DNA from: Chloroflexota bacterium
Lineage (GTDB): Bacteria; Chloroflexota; Ktedonobacteria; Ktedonobacterales; Ktedonobacteraceae
Assembly: GCA_902810755.1 (NCBI GenBank)
Contig: CADDYT010000108.1
Span: 1 to 21,730 of the forward strand
DNA: 21,730 nt
Reading direction: 5' to 3'
Made by a program: the position numbers and the translations under genes. Positions 15,796-21,730 of this stretch are shown piece by piece (within the stretch, counting starts at the first letter, position 1; every line of letters begins with the position of its first letter). The notes under the pieces are model-generated. The model saw only the letters and a program-made list of their open reading frames with translations, was not told where the DNA came from and did not search any database.

Positions 15796-16686
15796 CTACT
15801 TCTGAGCGGCTGCTTCGCGCTTGCTCTTGCGGCCCAGGTAGATGCGGCTGGGGTCGACGAGCATGCGCAGGGCCTTCAACTCGTCTTCGTTGGGCGGCTC
15901 CAGGACGCGAGCCTTGCTGGTATCCAGCTTCCAGCCGGTGTTGTTGACCACATCTTCGACGCTCACGCCGGGGAAGACGGCATCGAGTTCGAGGATACCG
16001 GTCTGAGGGTTATTGCGCATGATGCACAGGTCGCTGATAACCACCAGCTCGCCGCCGCGCTCCAGGCCGTAGTCCCAGCGGGACTCGCCCTTCTCGCGCG
16101 GGCCGCGCTGGCCGGCGACGCTGGTCAGATACTCAACGCGCTCAGGGAAGCGGCGCGCCTCCTGCACCATCACGACCAGAATCTTGTCGGCAAAGGAGGC
16201 GATGTTGTTGGCGCCGCCGCTGCCGGCGAAGCGAACCTCAGGCCCCTTGCCCGTCTCGGAGACACCTGCGGGCCAGTAGCCGCCGATGATGGTGGAGTTG
16301 AGGTTGCCGTACATGTCGCATTCCGCGCCGCCGAGCATACCGACTGTGCAGTAGCCGCGCAGGGCGGTGGTGCCGAAGGTGTCGGCCATGTTGGAGACCA
16401 TGCTGGAATGCAGGCAGCCGCGCGGGTCTGACACCGAGATGGGCAGGTGTTCCACACGCGGGCCAACGATCCCGGCTTCCATAATCAATGTCATATTCGG
16501 CGCGGTAGTGTACTGCGCCAGCATTGAGGCCAGCAGGGGAAGGCCGGTACCCGCGAAGACAAAGGCCCCGTCGGGAACTTCGCGCGCGGAAGCAACGGCC
16601 AGCAGTTCCATTGTCGTGTACTGGTCGCGGGATAGCCCGCGCTCCTTCAGATACGCCTCATACGCTGCATCGGAAATTTGTGCCAT
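15796..16686 (-). CDS. Class I CoA-transferase, beta subunit (GctB-like)
   Basis: A 296-residue small subunit of a two-subunit family I CoA-transferase, resembling glutaconate CoA-transferase B and actinobacterial IpdB. The enzyme moves CoA between a donor thioester and an acid through a glutamyl-CoA intermediate. The expected nucleophile is E70 in LIMEAGIVGP; GSGGANNIASFADKILVVMVQE (about 165-186) is the conserved glycine-rich stretch. A short charged tail (GRKSKREAAAQK) ends the protein. The ATG has CAGGAG 6 nt upstream. It follows the alpha subunit by 32 nt. Substrates cannot be fixed: glutaconate, oxoadipate, acetoacetate and steroid-ring acids are all used in this family. The neighbouring acetate transporter and thiolase suggest short-chain acids. 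Confidence 0.85.
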   Translation of the reverse strand: MAQISDAAYEAYLKERGLSRDQYTTMELLAVASAREVPDGAFVFAGTGLPLLASMLAQYTTAPNMTLIMEAGIVGPRVEHLPISVSDPRGCLHSSMVSNMADTFGTTALRGYCTVGMLGGAECDMYGNLNSTIIGGYWPAGVSETGKGPEVRFAGSGGANNIASFADKILVVMVQEARRFPERVEYLTSVAGQRGPREKGESRWDYGLERGGELVVISDLCIMRNNPQTGILELDAVFPGVSVEDVVNNTGWKLDTSKARVLEPPNEDELKALRMLVDPSRIYLGRKSKREAAAQK

Positions 16687-16718
16687 AATGTACTCCTGTT
16701 GTCAAGCTGTAACTCGTC

Positions 16719-17819
16719 TTACATGGGCCGTTTGAGGTCGGCACGATATCCGTAGGCCGGGGTCGCGCGCAGTTCAAACAGGCGATTCATGCCTACAACA
16801 TTCTGGAGATAATCCCAGTCATCCTTCGTCTCGACGACATGTTTGGTCCACCAGTCCCTGACCTCTTCCTTGCTGCGGCGGTTGAGGCGACCGTAGGAGA
16901 CCCACCAGTCCCAGTCATAGTCGTAGTAGTTGGGGACTGCCGATGGATAGCCGCCAAAAGGCTGTTCCACGATGACGGTGGTGATGTGCGCGGGCAGGTG
17001 GTTCAGTTCGGGGGCGGCGCGCAACTCTTCGGATGGGACAATCTGCTCGCATTCCACGATAAGCGTCTTCGCGCACATCGCCTGCTCTGCATCGGGACCC
17101 AGAATGCCCTCCATGCGCACAGTGCCGTCGACGGCGACGCGCTGGGCGCGAATGACCGTGACTTCCGGCATGATGGGAGGAACCAGAATAACTTTGACGC
17201 CTGGCTTGCCTGTATATTTGGTGGACTTGCGCACTGCCTCAAGGTTGTTGGTCTTGTTGGCAGTTGTGTCGCCGCCTTCAAAAGCGTGCGGGCGCAGGCC
17301 CCAGCCGTCGAACGGGTCATCGATCACTTCCAGCTTCTTGGGTGGGATGCGCGGGTCGATCCAGCTGCCGTCGGCGTTTTTGCCGCGCAGACCGGCCTTG
17401 CCAAATACATCGTAGTTGGGCAGGTCGCTGCCCAGTTCAGCCATCAGGGGGGCAAAGGGCCAGCCGTAGCGCCCGGCAATTGTGCGGGTGGCGTAGCCAT
17501 AGTTACTGTAGTCTTCAAACAACGGGATGGAACCATCCTGCACGCGGCGGCGAATGCTGTAAGCGACGGGCTGGATGCCTTCCAGGCCGACGTAGGTCGT
17601 CTCCAGTCGCGAGATGAGGTCGTTGGCGGCCAGAGCTTCTTCGATAGAGGCGCCGCCATTCATGGTGCAGAAGTGGTGCTTGATGCGATCTCGCTGGCGA
17701 ATCACCTCACGCGCAATGGTGAAAGGACGACGGGTATAGCTGAAACCTCCCCAACACACCTGTGTACCCGTGTGGATATACTTCTCTACCGCCTCACGGG
17801 CGGTCATGATCTCGGCCAT
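16719..17819 (-). CDS. Class I CoA-transferase, alpha subunit (GctA-like)
   Basis: A 366-residue large subunit paired with the downstream beta subunit. The N-terminal VCWGGFSYTRRP (21-32) contains the GGF element characteristic of family I alpha subunits at the CoA site. LVPPIMPEVTVIRAQRVAVDGTVRMEG is the conserved stretch of the central sheet, followed by LIVECEQIVP. The C-terminal Trp/Tyr-rich segment (YYDYDWDWWVSYGRL) and long basic-acidic tail are as in GctA-type proteins rather than the shorter SCOT/AtoD type. ATAGGAG lies 7 nt before the ATG and overlaps the end of the upstream small gene, only 2 nt after its stop, so the two are probably co-translated. Biological substrate unknown. Confidence 0.85.
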   Translation of the reverse strand: MAEIMTAREAVEKYIHTGTQVCWGGFSYTRRPFTIAREVIRQRDRIKHHFCTMNGGASIEEALAANDLISRLETTYVGLEGIQPVAYSIRRRVQDGSIPLFEDYSNYGYATRTIAGRYGWPFAPLMAELGSDLPNYDVFGKAGLRGKNADGSWIDPRIPPKKLEVIDDPFDGWGLRPHAFEGGDTTANKTNNLEAVRKSTKYTGKPGVKVILVPPIMPEVTVIRAQRVAVDGTVRMEGILGPDAEQAMCAKTLIVECEQIVPSEELRAAPELNHLPAHITTVIVEQPFGGYPSAVPNYYDYDWDWWVSYGRLNRRSKEEVRDWWTKHVVETKDDWDYLQNVVGMNRLFELRATPAYGYRADLKRPM

Positions 17820-17821
17820 AC

Positions 17822-18151
17822 TTAAGCTCCTATCTTCTCCGAAACTTCGTCTCTTGCGGCATCCCCGACCGGCAGCGTATTCGCTTCATCGGGCCTGCGC
17901 AGGAGATACTCGATTGCCGCCATTGATTCCTGAAGCTCGCCTACCGCCTGCGCCAGCGAGGCATGCGCGCGGGTCAGTTCGTCCTCGACCAGCTGGCGTT
18001 CTTGCTCGCTCATGCCTGCCAGCGTTTCACTGAGGGCGCGCAGCGTCGAGGGGGCGCGCATCAAGGGGATGCCCAGGTGGCTCAAATCCACCTCAATCGT
18101 GTTGAGGAGCCAGATGCCGCGCATGACGCGGCTCCATGCTTCACCAGACAT
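17822..18151 (-). CDS. Small helical protein of unknown function in the CoA-transferase operon
   Basis: A 109-residue protein I do not recognise. Residues about 35-85 (from STLRALSETLAGMSEQ on) look strongly alpha-helical with heptad-like hydrophobic spacing, suggesting a helical hairpin or coiled coil. There is no signal peptide, membrane segment, cysteine or catalytic motif. AGAGGT lies about 8 nt before the ATG, a promoter candidate lies upstream, and its stop is 2 nt from the alpha-subunit ATG. Being first in the operon and tightly linked to the CoA-transferase suggests an accessory or assembly role, or a regulator, but nothing in the sequence proves this. It is judged a real gene because of RBS, spacing and normal composition. 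Confidence 0.7.
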   Translation of the reverse strand: MSGEAWSRVMRGIWLLNTIEVDLSHLGIPLMRAPSTLRALSETLAGMSEQERQLVEDELTRAHASLAQAVGELQESMAAIEYLLRRPDEANTLPVGDAARDEVSEKIGA

Positions 18152-18325
18152 AATCCATACCTCTTCTAGTAGATAGATGTGTCTGTTCGTCCTACGGTCC
18201 CATACGACCGGGAGGGAGGATGGAACGGAACAAAACCAGCCTGAAAGCCTCCAGGCTCTCTACAGGTCAGCAGTGGAGACCTGCCTACTTTCCGCCGTTG
18301 CCAGCACCGGTTGTGCCGGTACCTC

Positions 18326-18331
18326 ATTATA
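18326..18331 (-). promoter_or_regulatory. Candidate -10 for the small protein/CoA-transferase operon
   Basis: TATAAT on the minus strand in the 293-bp gap 18152-18444, with no good -35 at normal spacing (TTGAGA lies only 12 bp away). The leader that follows, about 170 nt, can form hairpins at 18306-18320 (ACCGG/CCGGT), 18238-18257 (AGCCTG/CAGGCT) and about 18195-18210. Confidence 0.45.
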
Positions 18332-18393
18332 CAGCAGATTTGTTCTCAACGTCTCCTATCCTGTGGCGGCATTCCTGCTCACCTTTGCGAGCG

Positions 18394-18405
18394 TGAAAGC
18401 TTTCA
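18394..18405. promoter_or_regulatory. 12-bp perfect palindrome TGAAAGCTTTCA
   Basis: A perfect palindrome, flanked by partly symmetric GCG/CGC, lying 40 nt after the transporter stop and about 60 bp upstream of the candidate -10 of the CoA-transferase operon. A regulator-binding site is possible; it has no loop, so it is a poor terminator. Confidence 0.35.
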
Positions 18406-18444
18406 GGCGCAACGTGATAACGACCGATCAGTCTCCCGGGGAGA

Positions 18445-19083
18445 TCACCTGATGGGCCAGACGGGCAGCGTGAAGGCATTCTTGCCAGAGGCGAGAACGC
18501 CTGCCAGCGCAGTATACCAGGCCGCCAGGGCTGTCAGGATACCAAACCAGCCGCCGAGCTGGATCCAGAAGGTGCCGCCGCCCATGAAGCCAATCACGAG
18601 CCAGAGGAAGGTGAGGGTCAGCAAGACGAAGACTGTGATCAGGGCGCCATTGCTCTTGAGCGTTCCCAGAGTCATCAGGAATGTGAAGATGGTCCAACCC
18701 AGCAGGTAAAGGCCAATGGCGTTGTTGATGGAGGCCGCGGCGTTTTTGCCTGTGAAGGCGGCGAGGATACCAAAGCCAGGGATGAAAATGGCGGCAAATG
18801 AAAGCCAGAAAGCGCCGTAGGAGGTGAAGGCGACAGCGCCGAAGGTGTTGCCTGCCCTGAATTCCCACATGCCTGCCAGTATCTGGGCGATGCCGCCATA
18901 AAAGACCGCCAGGCCGATAACGATGGTGGTTCCTACTCCCTGCGGAATGAGGAAGCCAGCGTTGATGCAACTGAGGACAAAAGTAGTGAGTGCGAAAGCA
19001 CAGAGGCCGAGGGGAGCAGGATTCGCGGTCGCGGGTGCAGCCGCTGCGGGCTGTTCGCTGCGTTCTGCTGCGAGTTGTGCCAT
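18445..19083 (-). CDS. SatP/YaaH (GPR1/FUN34) family acetate transporter
   Basis: A 212-residue inner-membrane protein of the acetate uptake transporter family, which forms six-helix channels for acetate or succinate. The signature NPAPLGL occurs at 21-27, and the conserved pore-lining GGIAQILAGMWEFRAGNTFGA spans 63-83. Six hydrophobic segments can be seen near 26-45, 50-72, 83-105, 120-140, 147-167 and 178-199. The N-terminal 20 residues are Ala/Pro-rich and cytoplasmic. The ATG at 19083 was chosen since AGGTGG sits 8 nt before it; a GTG at 19095 is in frame but overlaps that site. The Shine-Dalgarno is inside a hairpin and the gene has a long folded leader. It precedes the CoA-transferase operon in the same direction. 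Confidence 0.9.
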   Translation of the reverse strand: MAQLAAERSEQPAAAAPATANPAPLGLCAFALTTFVLSCINAGFLIPQGVGTTIVIGLAVFYGGIAQILAGMWEFRAGNTFGAVAFTSYGAFWLSFAAIFIPGFGILAAFTGKNAAASINNAIGLYLLGWTIFTFLMTLGTLKSNGALITVFVLLTLTFLWLVIGFMGGGTFWIQLGGWFGILTALAAWYTALAGVLASGKNAFTLPVWPIR

Positions 19084-19099
19084 AAAGGTTCCCACCTTT
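19084..19099 (-). promoter_or_regulatory. Hairpin sequestering the transporter Shine-Dalgarno
   Basis: In the minus-strand mRNA, AAAGGU and ACCUUU pair around a GGGA (GNRA-type) tetraloop, directly adjacent to the AUG at 19083. The stem contains part of the only plausible Shine-Dalgarno. Regulated opening (temperature, ligand or leader folding) is inferred. Confidence 0.5.
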
Positions 19100-19116
19100 C
19101 TGAAAGACTACAATAC

Positions 19117-19376
19117 ATGTACGTTCGGTTTGTACATACTCCAGGTAAACACATTGTTTGAACCTGGTGTGTCTTGTCGCAGGCACCACTGCCTGCCGGT
19201 TAAGGTAAGACGAGGCACGTCATCCACGCCGGGGTGTGGATGGCTTCAAAGTCGTCTCAGCGAGACGACAGCCAGTGAGAAAAGCGCAGAAGTACATATG
19301 AGTGAAGGATTCTGTGCGGACGACCTCCTTTCCGGCGCTGCCGTTACTTCTGGTGACCCTGCTTACTTGATGTAAG
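19117..19376 (-). promoter_or_regulatory. Highly structured 5' leader of the acetate transporter
   Basis: The leader, transcribed on the minus strand, holds successive hairpins at 19362-19376 (CTTAC/GTAAG), 19251-19269 (GTCGTCTC/GAGACGAC, 3-nt loop), 19221-19242 (CATCCAC/GTGGATG), 19179-19196 (GCAGGCA/TGCCTGC), 19141-19167 (CCAGGT..AAACA/TGTTT..ACCTGG) and 19117-19137 (ATGTAC/GTACAT). In addition, an 8-bp long-range stem, 19345-19352 with 19287-19294, encloses two smaller hairpins (19333-19343 and AAGGA/TCCTT, 19305-19330), giving a three-way-junction-like domain. I do not recognise a known riboswitch consensus. No ORF in 19084-19626 is supported. Confidence 0.5.
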
Positions 19377-19393
19377 GATGGGCCTATGCTGAC

Positions 19394-19402
19394 ATTATAA
19401 CA
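19394..19402 (-). promoter_or_regulatory. Extended -10 promoter of the acetate transporter
   Basis: TGTTATAAT on the minus strand: a perfect TATAAT (19394-19399) with the TG extension (19401-19402). No -35 match at 17 bp. It places the start of transcription about 300 nt upstream of the transporter ATG. Confidence 0.6.
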
Positions 19403-19538
19403 CATAGCAAGTTATGTTTACTACTGGTTTTCTCGATCAATTTCATAAATTTCTTCTTATGTTTGCTCTACCATTCCATTTTCCCACGATTATCAGGTGG
19501 ATGCAGGACGCCAGGCAGCCACACAGAGCAAATCTTGC

Positions 19539-19568
19539 TTGCGCCCCTCCCTCTGTAGATGCTAGACT
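19539..19568 (+). promoter_or_regulatory. Candidate promoter of the thiolase gene
   Basis: TTGCGC (19539-19544) and TAGACT (19563-19568) are 18 bp apart, about 58 nt before the thiolase ATG. The match is moderate and unverified. Confidence 0.35.
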
Positions 19569-19626
19569 GATAATAACAGCGTAGAAATGAGCGAGTTCCT
19601 TCCGTTCAAACACAGGAGCAACAATC

Positions 19627-20811
19627 ATGCAGGATATCTATATTCTCGAAGGGGCCAGGACGCCGGTGGGCGTTTTGCAAGGCTCGCTTTCCGATGTGAG
19701 CGCCATTGATCTGGGCGTCATTGCAGCAAAGGGCGCTATTGAGCGCAGCGGGGTAGAACCCCACCTGATCGATCAGGTAGTGATGGGTAATGTTATTCAG
19801 ACCAGTAAGGATGCCATCTACTTTGCTCGCCACGTTGCCCTGAAGGCAGGTCTGCCTATCGAGACGCCTGCGCTGACGGTCAATCGCCTGTGCGGTTCAG
19901 GCTTGCAGGCGATTGTGAGCGCGGCGCAGATGCTGCAACTGGGCGAGGGAGAGATCGCGCTGGCCGGTGGCGCGGAAAATATGACGCAGGCCCCGCATGT
20001 CATTCGCGGAGCGCGAGCGGGCTTTAAGCTGGGGCAGGCCCCGCAGCTGGAAGACAGCCTGTGGGAGGCGCTGGTAGACAGCTATGTCGGCTGTGGCATG
20101 GCGATCACGGCGGAGAATCTGGCCGAGAAATACGGTATTTCCCGTGAGGAGGTAGACGCCTACGCGCTGCGCAGCCAGCAGGCGGCCCGTCGCGCGCAGC
20201 AGGCGGGCTGGCTGGCCGAAGAGATCGTTCCCGTCACCATCAAAGATCGTAAGGGCAACCCCGTTGAATTCAGCCAGGATGAAGGTATCCGCGACACCTC
20301 AATGGAGGCGCTGGCGAAGCTCCCGGCGCGTTTCCGCAAGGGTGGTGTCGTTACGCCGGGCAACGCGAGCGGCATCAACGACGCCGGCGCGGCTGTTATT
20401 CTCGCAACCGGGGACGCGGTGCGCAAGTATAACTTGAAACCGTTGGCGCGCCTGGTCTCCTGGGGTATCGTTGGCGTGCCGCCCGAAATCATGGGTATTG
20501 GCCCGGCTCCGGCCATTCGTCAGGCGCTCAAACGCGCCGATCTACAACTGGCGGACATGGATCGCGTCGAGGTCAACGAGGCATTCTCGCCGCAATATCT
20601 GGCGGTCGAGAAAGAGTTGGGGCTTGAGCGCGAGAAGACCAATGTGAACGGCGGTGCCATCTCCATCGGCCATCCCCTCGCGGCCAGCGGCGCGCGTCTC
20701 GCCCTGACGCTCATGTACGAGTTGCGCCGCCACAATCTCCACTACGGCGCGGCCTCGCTCTGCATCGGCGGCGGCCAGGGCATAGCCGCCATCATCGAAA
20801 ACGTCGCTTGA
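19627..20811 (+). CDS. Acetyl-CoA C-acetyltransferase (biosynthetic-type thiolase)
   Basis: A 394-residue thiolase that condenses two acetyl-CoA to acetoacetyl-CoA or runs the reverse cleavage. All catalytic residues are visible: nucleophile C89 in NRLCGSGLQA, H349 in GGAISIGHPLAASGAR and C379 in SLCIGGGQG, at positions nearly identical to those of the Zoogloea enzyme. NEAFSPQYLAV supplies the NEAF motif. Length and GGGQG ending match the degradative/biosynthetic thiolase I/II family. AGGAG lies 8 nt upstream of the ATG. It is divergent from the acetate transporter and shares its 543-bp upstream region. With the CoA-transferase it could form an acetoacetyl-CoA/acetate interconversion route, although the thiolase could equally serve beta-oxidation or polyhydroxyalkanoate precursors. 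Confidence 0.93.
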   Translation: MQDIYILEGARTPVGVLQGSLSDVSAIDLGVIAAKGAIERSGVEPHLIDQVVMGNVIQTSKDAIYFARHVALKAGLPIETPALTVNRLCGSGLQAIVSAAQMLQLGEGEIALAGGAENMTQAPHVIRGARAGFKLGQAPQLEDSLWEALVDSYVGCGMAITAENLAEKYGISREEVDAYALRSQQAARRAQQAGWLAEEIVPVTIKDRKGNPVEFSQDEGIRDTSMEALAKLPARFRKGGVVTPGNASGINDAGAAVILATGDAVRKYNLKPLARLVSWGIVGVPPEIMGIGPAPAIRQALKRADLQLADMDRVEVNEAFSPQYLAVEKELGLEREKTNVNGGAISIGHPLAASGARLALTLMYELRRHNLHYGAASLCIGGGQGIAAIIENVA

Positions 20812-20839
20812 TAGATGGGTAGCCTTTGAAAACGAGTTT

Positions 20840-20928
20840 GGACATGTCACGTCGTGCGCAGCGAAGCAGCTAAGGCCACCTGGATATGGCTCACTCAGAT
20901 GCTTCGCTGCACTCAGCATGACATGTCC
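20840..20928. mobile_element. 89-bp MITE-like imperfect inverted repeat
   Basis: Terminal 10-bp perfect inverted repeats GGACATGTCA (20840-20849) and TGACATGTCC (20919-20928) enclose a second 11-bp perfect pair GCAGCGAAGCA (20858-20868) and TGCTTCGCTGC (20900-20910), with short unpaired stretches between. The right half (CACTCAGATGCTTCGCTGC..CTCAGCATGACA) resembles a short repeat that I recall being scattered through many bacterial genomes. It encodes nothing. It ends 17 nt before the DinB-like ATG, whose Shine-Dalgarno starts just after it, so it could have changed expression of that gene. Confidence 0.65.
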
Positions 20929-20945
20929 AGTAAGAGGAGCATAGC

Positions 20946-21398
20946 ATGCCAAAAGATACACGCAGCCCCGGCGAAATTCTCGAACACGTCAATAATGCCA
21001 GGATCGCACTCGCTTCAGCTATCTACGGTCTGAGCGAGGATGAGTTGACGCGGCCCGGTGCGGTCGGCACGTGGTCGGTCAAGGATGTGATGGCCCACGT
21101 GGGGCGCTGGGAGGAGATAGCTTTCCAGGTTCTCTCGGCCCACCTGCGCGGCGAGCAGGTGGAAGAGGATTACCGGGATGCCCTCGCCTATAACGATAAA
21201 TGGGAGGCAGAATTGCAGTCCCTGCCCTTGCAGGAGGCTATCAGGCTCTTTGAAATGGCCCACTATCAGCTCTACGGCCTGCTCTCCTCACTCGCGCCCG
21301 AACAATGGAGCGGCTACGTGCGCGCCTGGGTGCGCGGTTCCACCTGGCACCATTTCGAGGAACACGCCGAACAGATTCGCAACTGGCGCAACGCATAG
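20946..21398 (+). CDS. DinB-like four-helix-bundle protein (DinB/ClbS-type)
   Basis: A 150-residue, probably soluble helical protein. The pattern is that of the DinB/DfsB-ClbS/mycothiol-maleylpyruvate isomerase superfamily: an N-terminal helix, GTWSVKDVMAHVGRWEE with metal-ligand candidate H51, and a C-terminal TWHHFEEHAEQIRNW with H136 and H140 as further ligands. In this superfamily the three histidines bind a divalent metal, and some members use a thiol cofactor or modify small molecules. AGGAG lies 6 nt before the ATG. Preceded by a MITE-like repeat and followed by a hairpin and the GGCCACC repeat element. The exact reaction is unknown; no partner gene in the window points to one. Confidence 0.8.
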   Translation: MPKDTRSPGEILEHVNNARIALASAIYGLSEDELTRPGAVGTWSVKDVMAHVGRWEEIAFQVLSAHLRGEQVEEDYRDALAYNDKWEAELQSLPLQEAIRLFEMAHYQLYGLLSSLAPEQWSGYVRAWVRGSTWHHFEEHAEQIRNWRNA

Positions 21399-21403
21399 CT
21401 CTC

Positions 21404-21421
21404 CCACTGGCAGGCCAGTGG
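21404..21421 (+). terminator. Hairpin after the DinB-like gene
   Basis: CCACTGG and CCAGTGG pair around a 4-nt loop (cagg), starting 6 nt after the stop codon. There is no U-tract. It is likely a transcript 3' end structure and also borders the repeat element. Confidence 0.4.
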
Positions 21422-21444
21422 AGTACCGGCCATCGGCCACAGGC

Positions 21445-21540
21445 CCCCAGGCCACCGCAAGGCCATAGCCTGCAGACCGCCGACACGCCCCAGGCCACCG
21501 CAAGGCCATAGGCAGACCGCCGACACCACCCCAGGCCACC
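21445..21540. repeat. Left tandem array of the terminal GGCCACC element (about 42 bp units)
   Basis: Two near-identical units beginning CCCCAGGCCACCGCAAGG at 21445-21487 (43 bp) and 21488-21528 (41 bp), plus a partial third at 21529-21540. The unit sequence differs from the 52-bp unit at 13.1 kb, but shares the AGGCCACC core and the orientation relative to the adjoining arm. Confidence 0.85.
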
Positions 21541-21544
21541 GCCG

Positions 21545-21648
21545 CAGGCCACCCGCCAGGGGTGGCCCTACTATACGCGATGACTTCACAGAACTACGAA
21601 CCCCGACGTATGACGTATATAGTAGGGCCACCCCTGGCGGGTGGCCTG
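21545..21648. repeat. 31-bp inverted arms flanking a 42-bp centre (second complete element)
   Basis: The arms at 21545-21575 and 21618-21648 are perfect inverted copies of each other and identical to the arms at 13256-13286 and 13325-13355. The 42-bp centre (21576-21617) is unlike the 38-bp centre of the other element. Each arm contains the GGCCACCC/GGGTGGCC hairpin. Confidence 0.92.
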
Positions 21649-21730
21649 CGCGCGTGGGTGGTCTGCGCGCGTGGGTGGTCTGCGCGCGTGGGTGGCCAAC
21701 GATGCATGTGGCCTGGGCATGTGGCCTGCG
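21647..21730. repeat. Right tandem arrays of the terminal element (17-bp and 13-bp units)
   Basis: Three 17-bp units TGCGCGCGTGGGTGGTC (21647-21663, 21664-21680, 21681-21697, the last ending GGCC) are followed by two GCATGTGGCCTG units of about 13 bp reaching the window end. All carry GGTGGCC or TGGCCTG in the right-arm orientation. The array is cut by the window edge. The 332-bp stretch after the DinB-like gene holds only these repeats. Confidence 0.8.

Noticed and set aside
19084..19400. Known riboswitch class in the transporter leader (TPP, SAM, glycine, c-di-AMP, c-di-GMP)
   Set aside because: None of the conserved core sequences I can recall are present; kept only as an unclassified structured leader.
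19220..19405. 61-residue minus-strand frame in the transporter leader
   Set aside because: Its start codon overlaps the -10 element, so it would not be transcribed from that promoter, and it covers the hairpin region.
21545..21648. Integron attC site or insertion-sequence ends
   Set aside because: No attC core sites, no transposase, and no target-site duplications could be seen around the arms; left as an unclassified palindromic element.

Overview
This 21.7 kb window is GC-rich bacterial chromosome with a normal housekeeping and metabolic gene set. A classical o-succinylbenzoate-route menaquinone cluster, an acetate-type transporter next to a class I CoA-transferase, an M20D amidohydrolase and GC-rich intergenic repeats would suit a Chloroflexota (Ktedonobacteria-like) genome. 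That placement is inference from gene content and was not tested. No phage, plasmid, insertion-sequence transposase, rRNA, tRNA or CRISPR array was found.

Layout. 1-175: a GC-rich repeat region, apparently the right half of an element cut by the window edge. 216-653 (-): a stand-alone receiver-domain response regulator with its own promoter. 885-7167 (-): a compact operon transcribed menF-menD-menH-menB-menC, converting chorismate to 1,4-dihydroxy-2-naphthoyl-CoA except for the menE step, whose gene is not here. 7258-9603 (+): a divergent two-gene unit, a ThiO/DAO-type flavin oxidase and a PLP aminotransferase with no base between them. 9642-11393 (-): a membrane-anchored phospholipase C/phosphoesterase. 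11608-13017 (+): an AbgB-like amidohydrolase, divergent from the phosphoesterase. 13018-13387: a repeat element between the convergent amidohydrolase and argS. 13388-15427 (-): argS, from a GTG codon with a good promoter. 15796-19083 (-): CoA-transferase beta and alpha subunits, a small helical protein of unknown function, and a SatP/YaaH acetate transporter with a long, strongly folded 5' leader. 19627-20811 (+): a thiolase. 20946-21398 (+): a DinB-like four-helix protein preceded by a MITE-like inverted repeat. 21399-21730: a second complete repeat element.

How the genes fit together. The men operon supplies the respiratory quinone precursor. The transporter, CoA-transferase and divergent thiolase plausibly form a short-chain acid uptake and CoA-activation locus.

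The most unusual material is non-coding. First, a family of mirror-symmetric GGCCACCC-hairpin elements occurs at three places, each beside gene 3' ends: two copies have identical 31-bp inverted arms, different 38-42 bp centres and locus-specific tandem arrays of mirrored orientation. Second, the roughly 300-nt leader of the acetate transporter carries a possible multibranch domain, a row of hairpins, and a hairpin that pairs up the Shine-Dalgarno sequence directly before the AUG.
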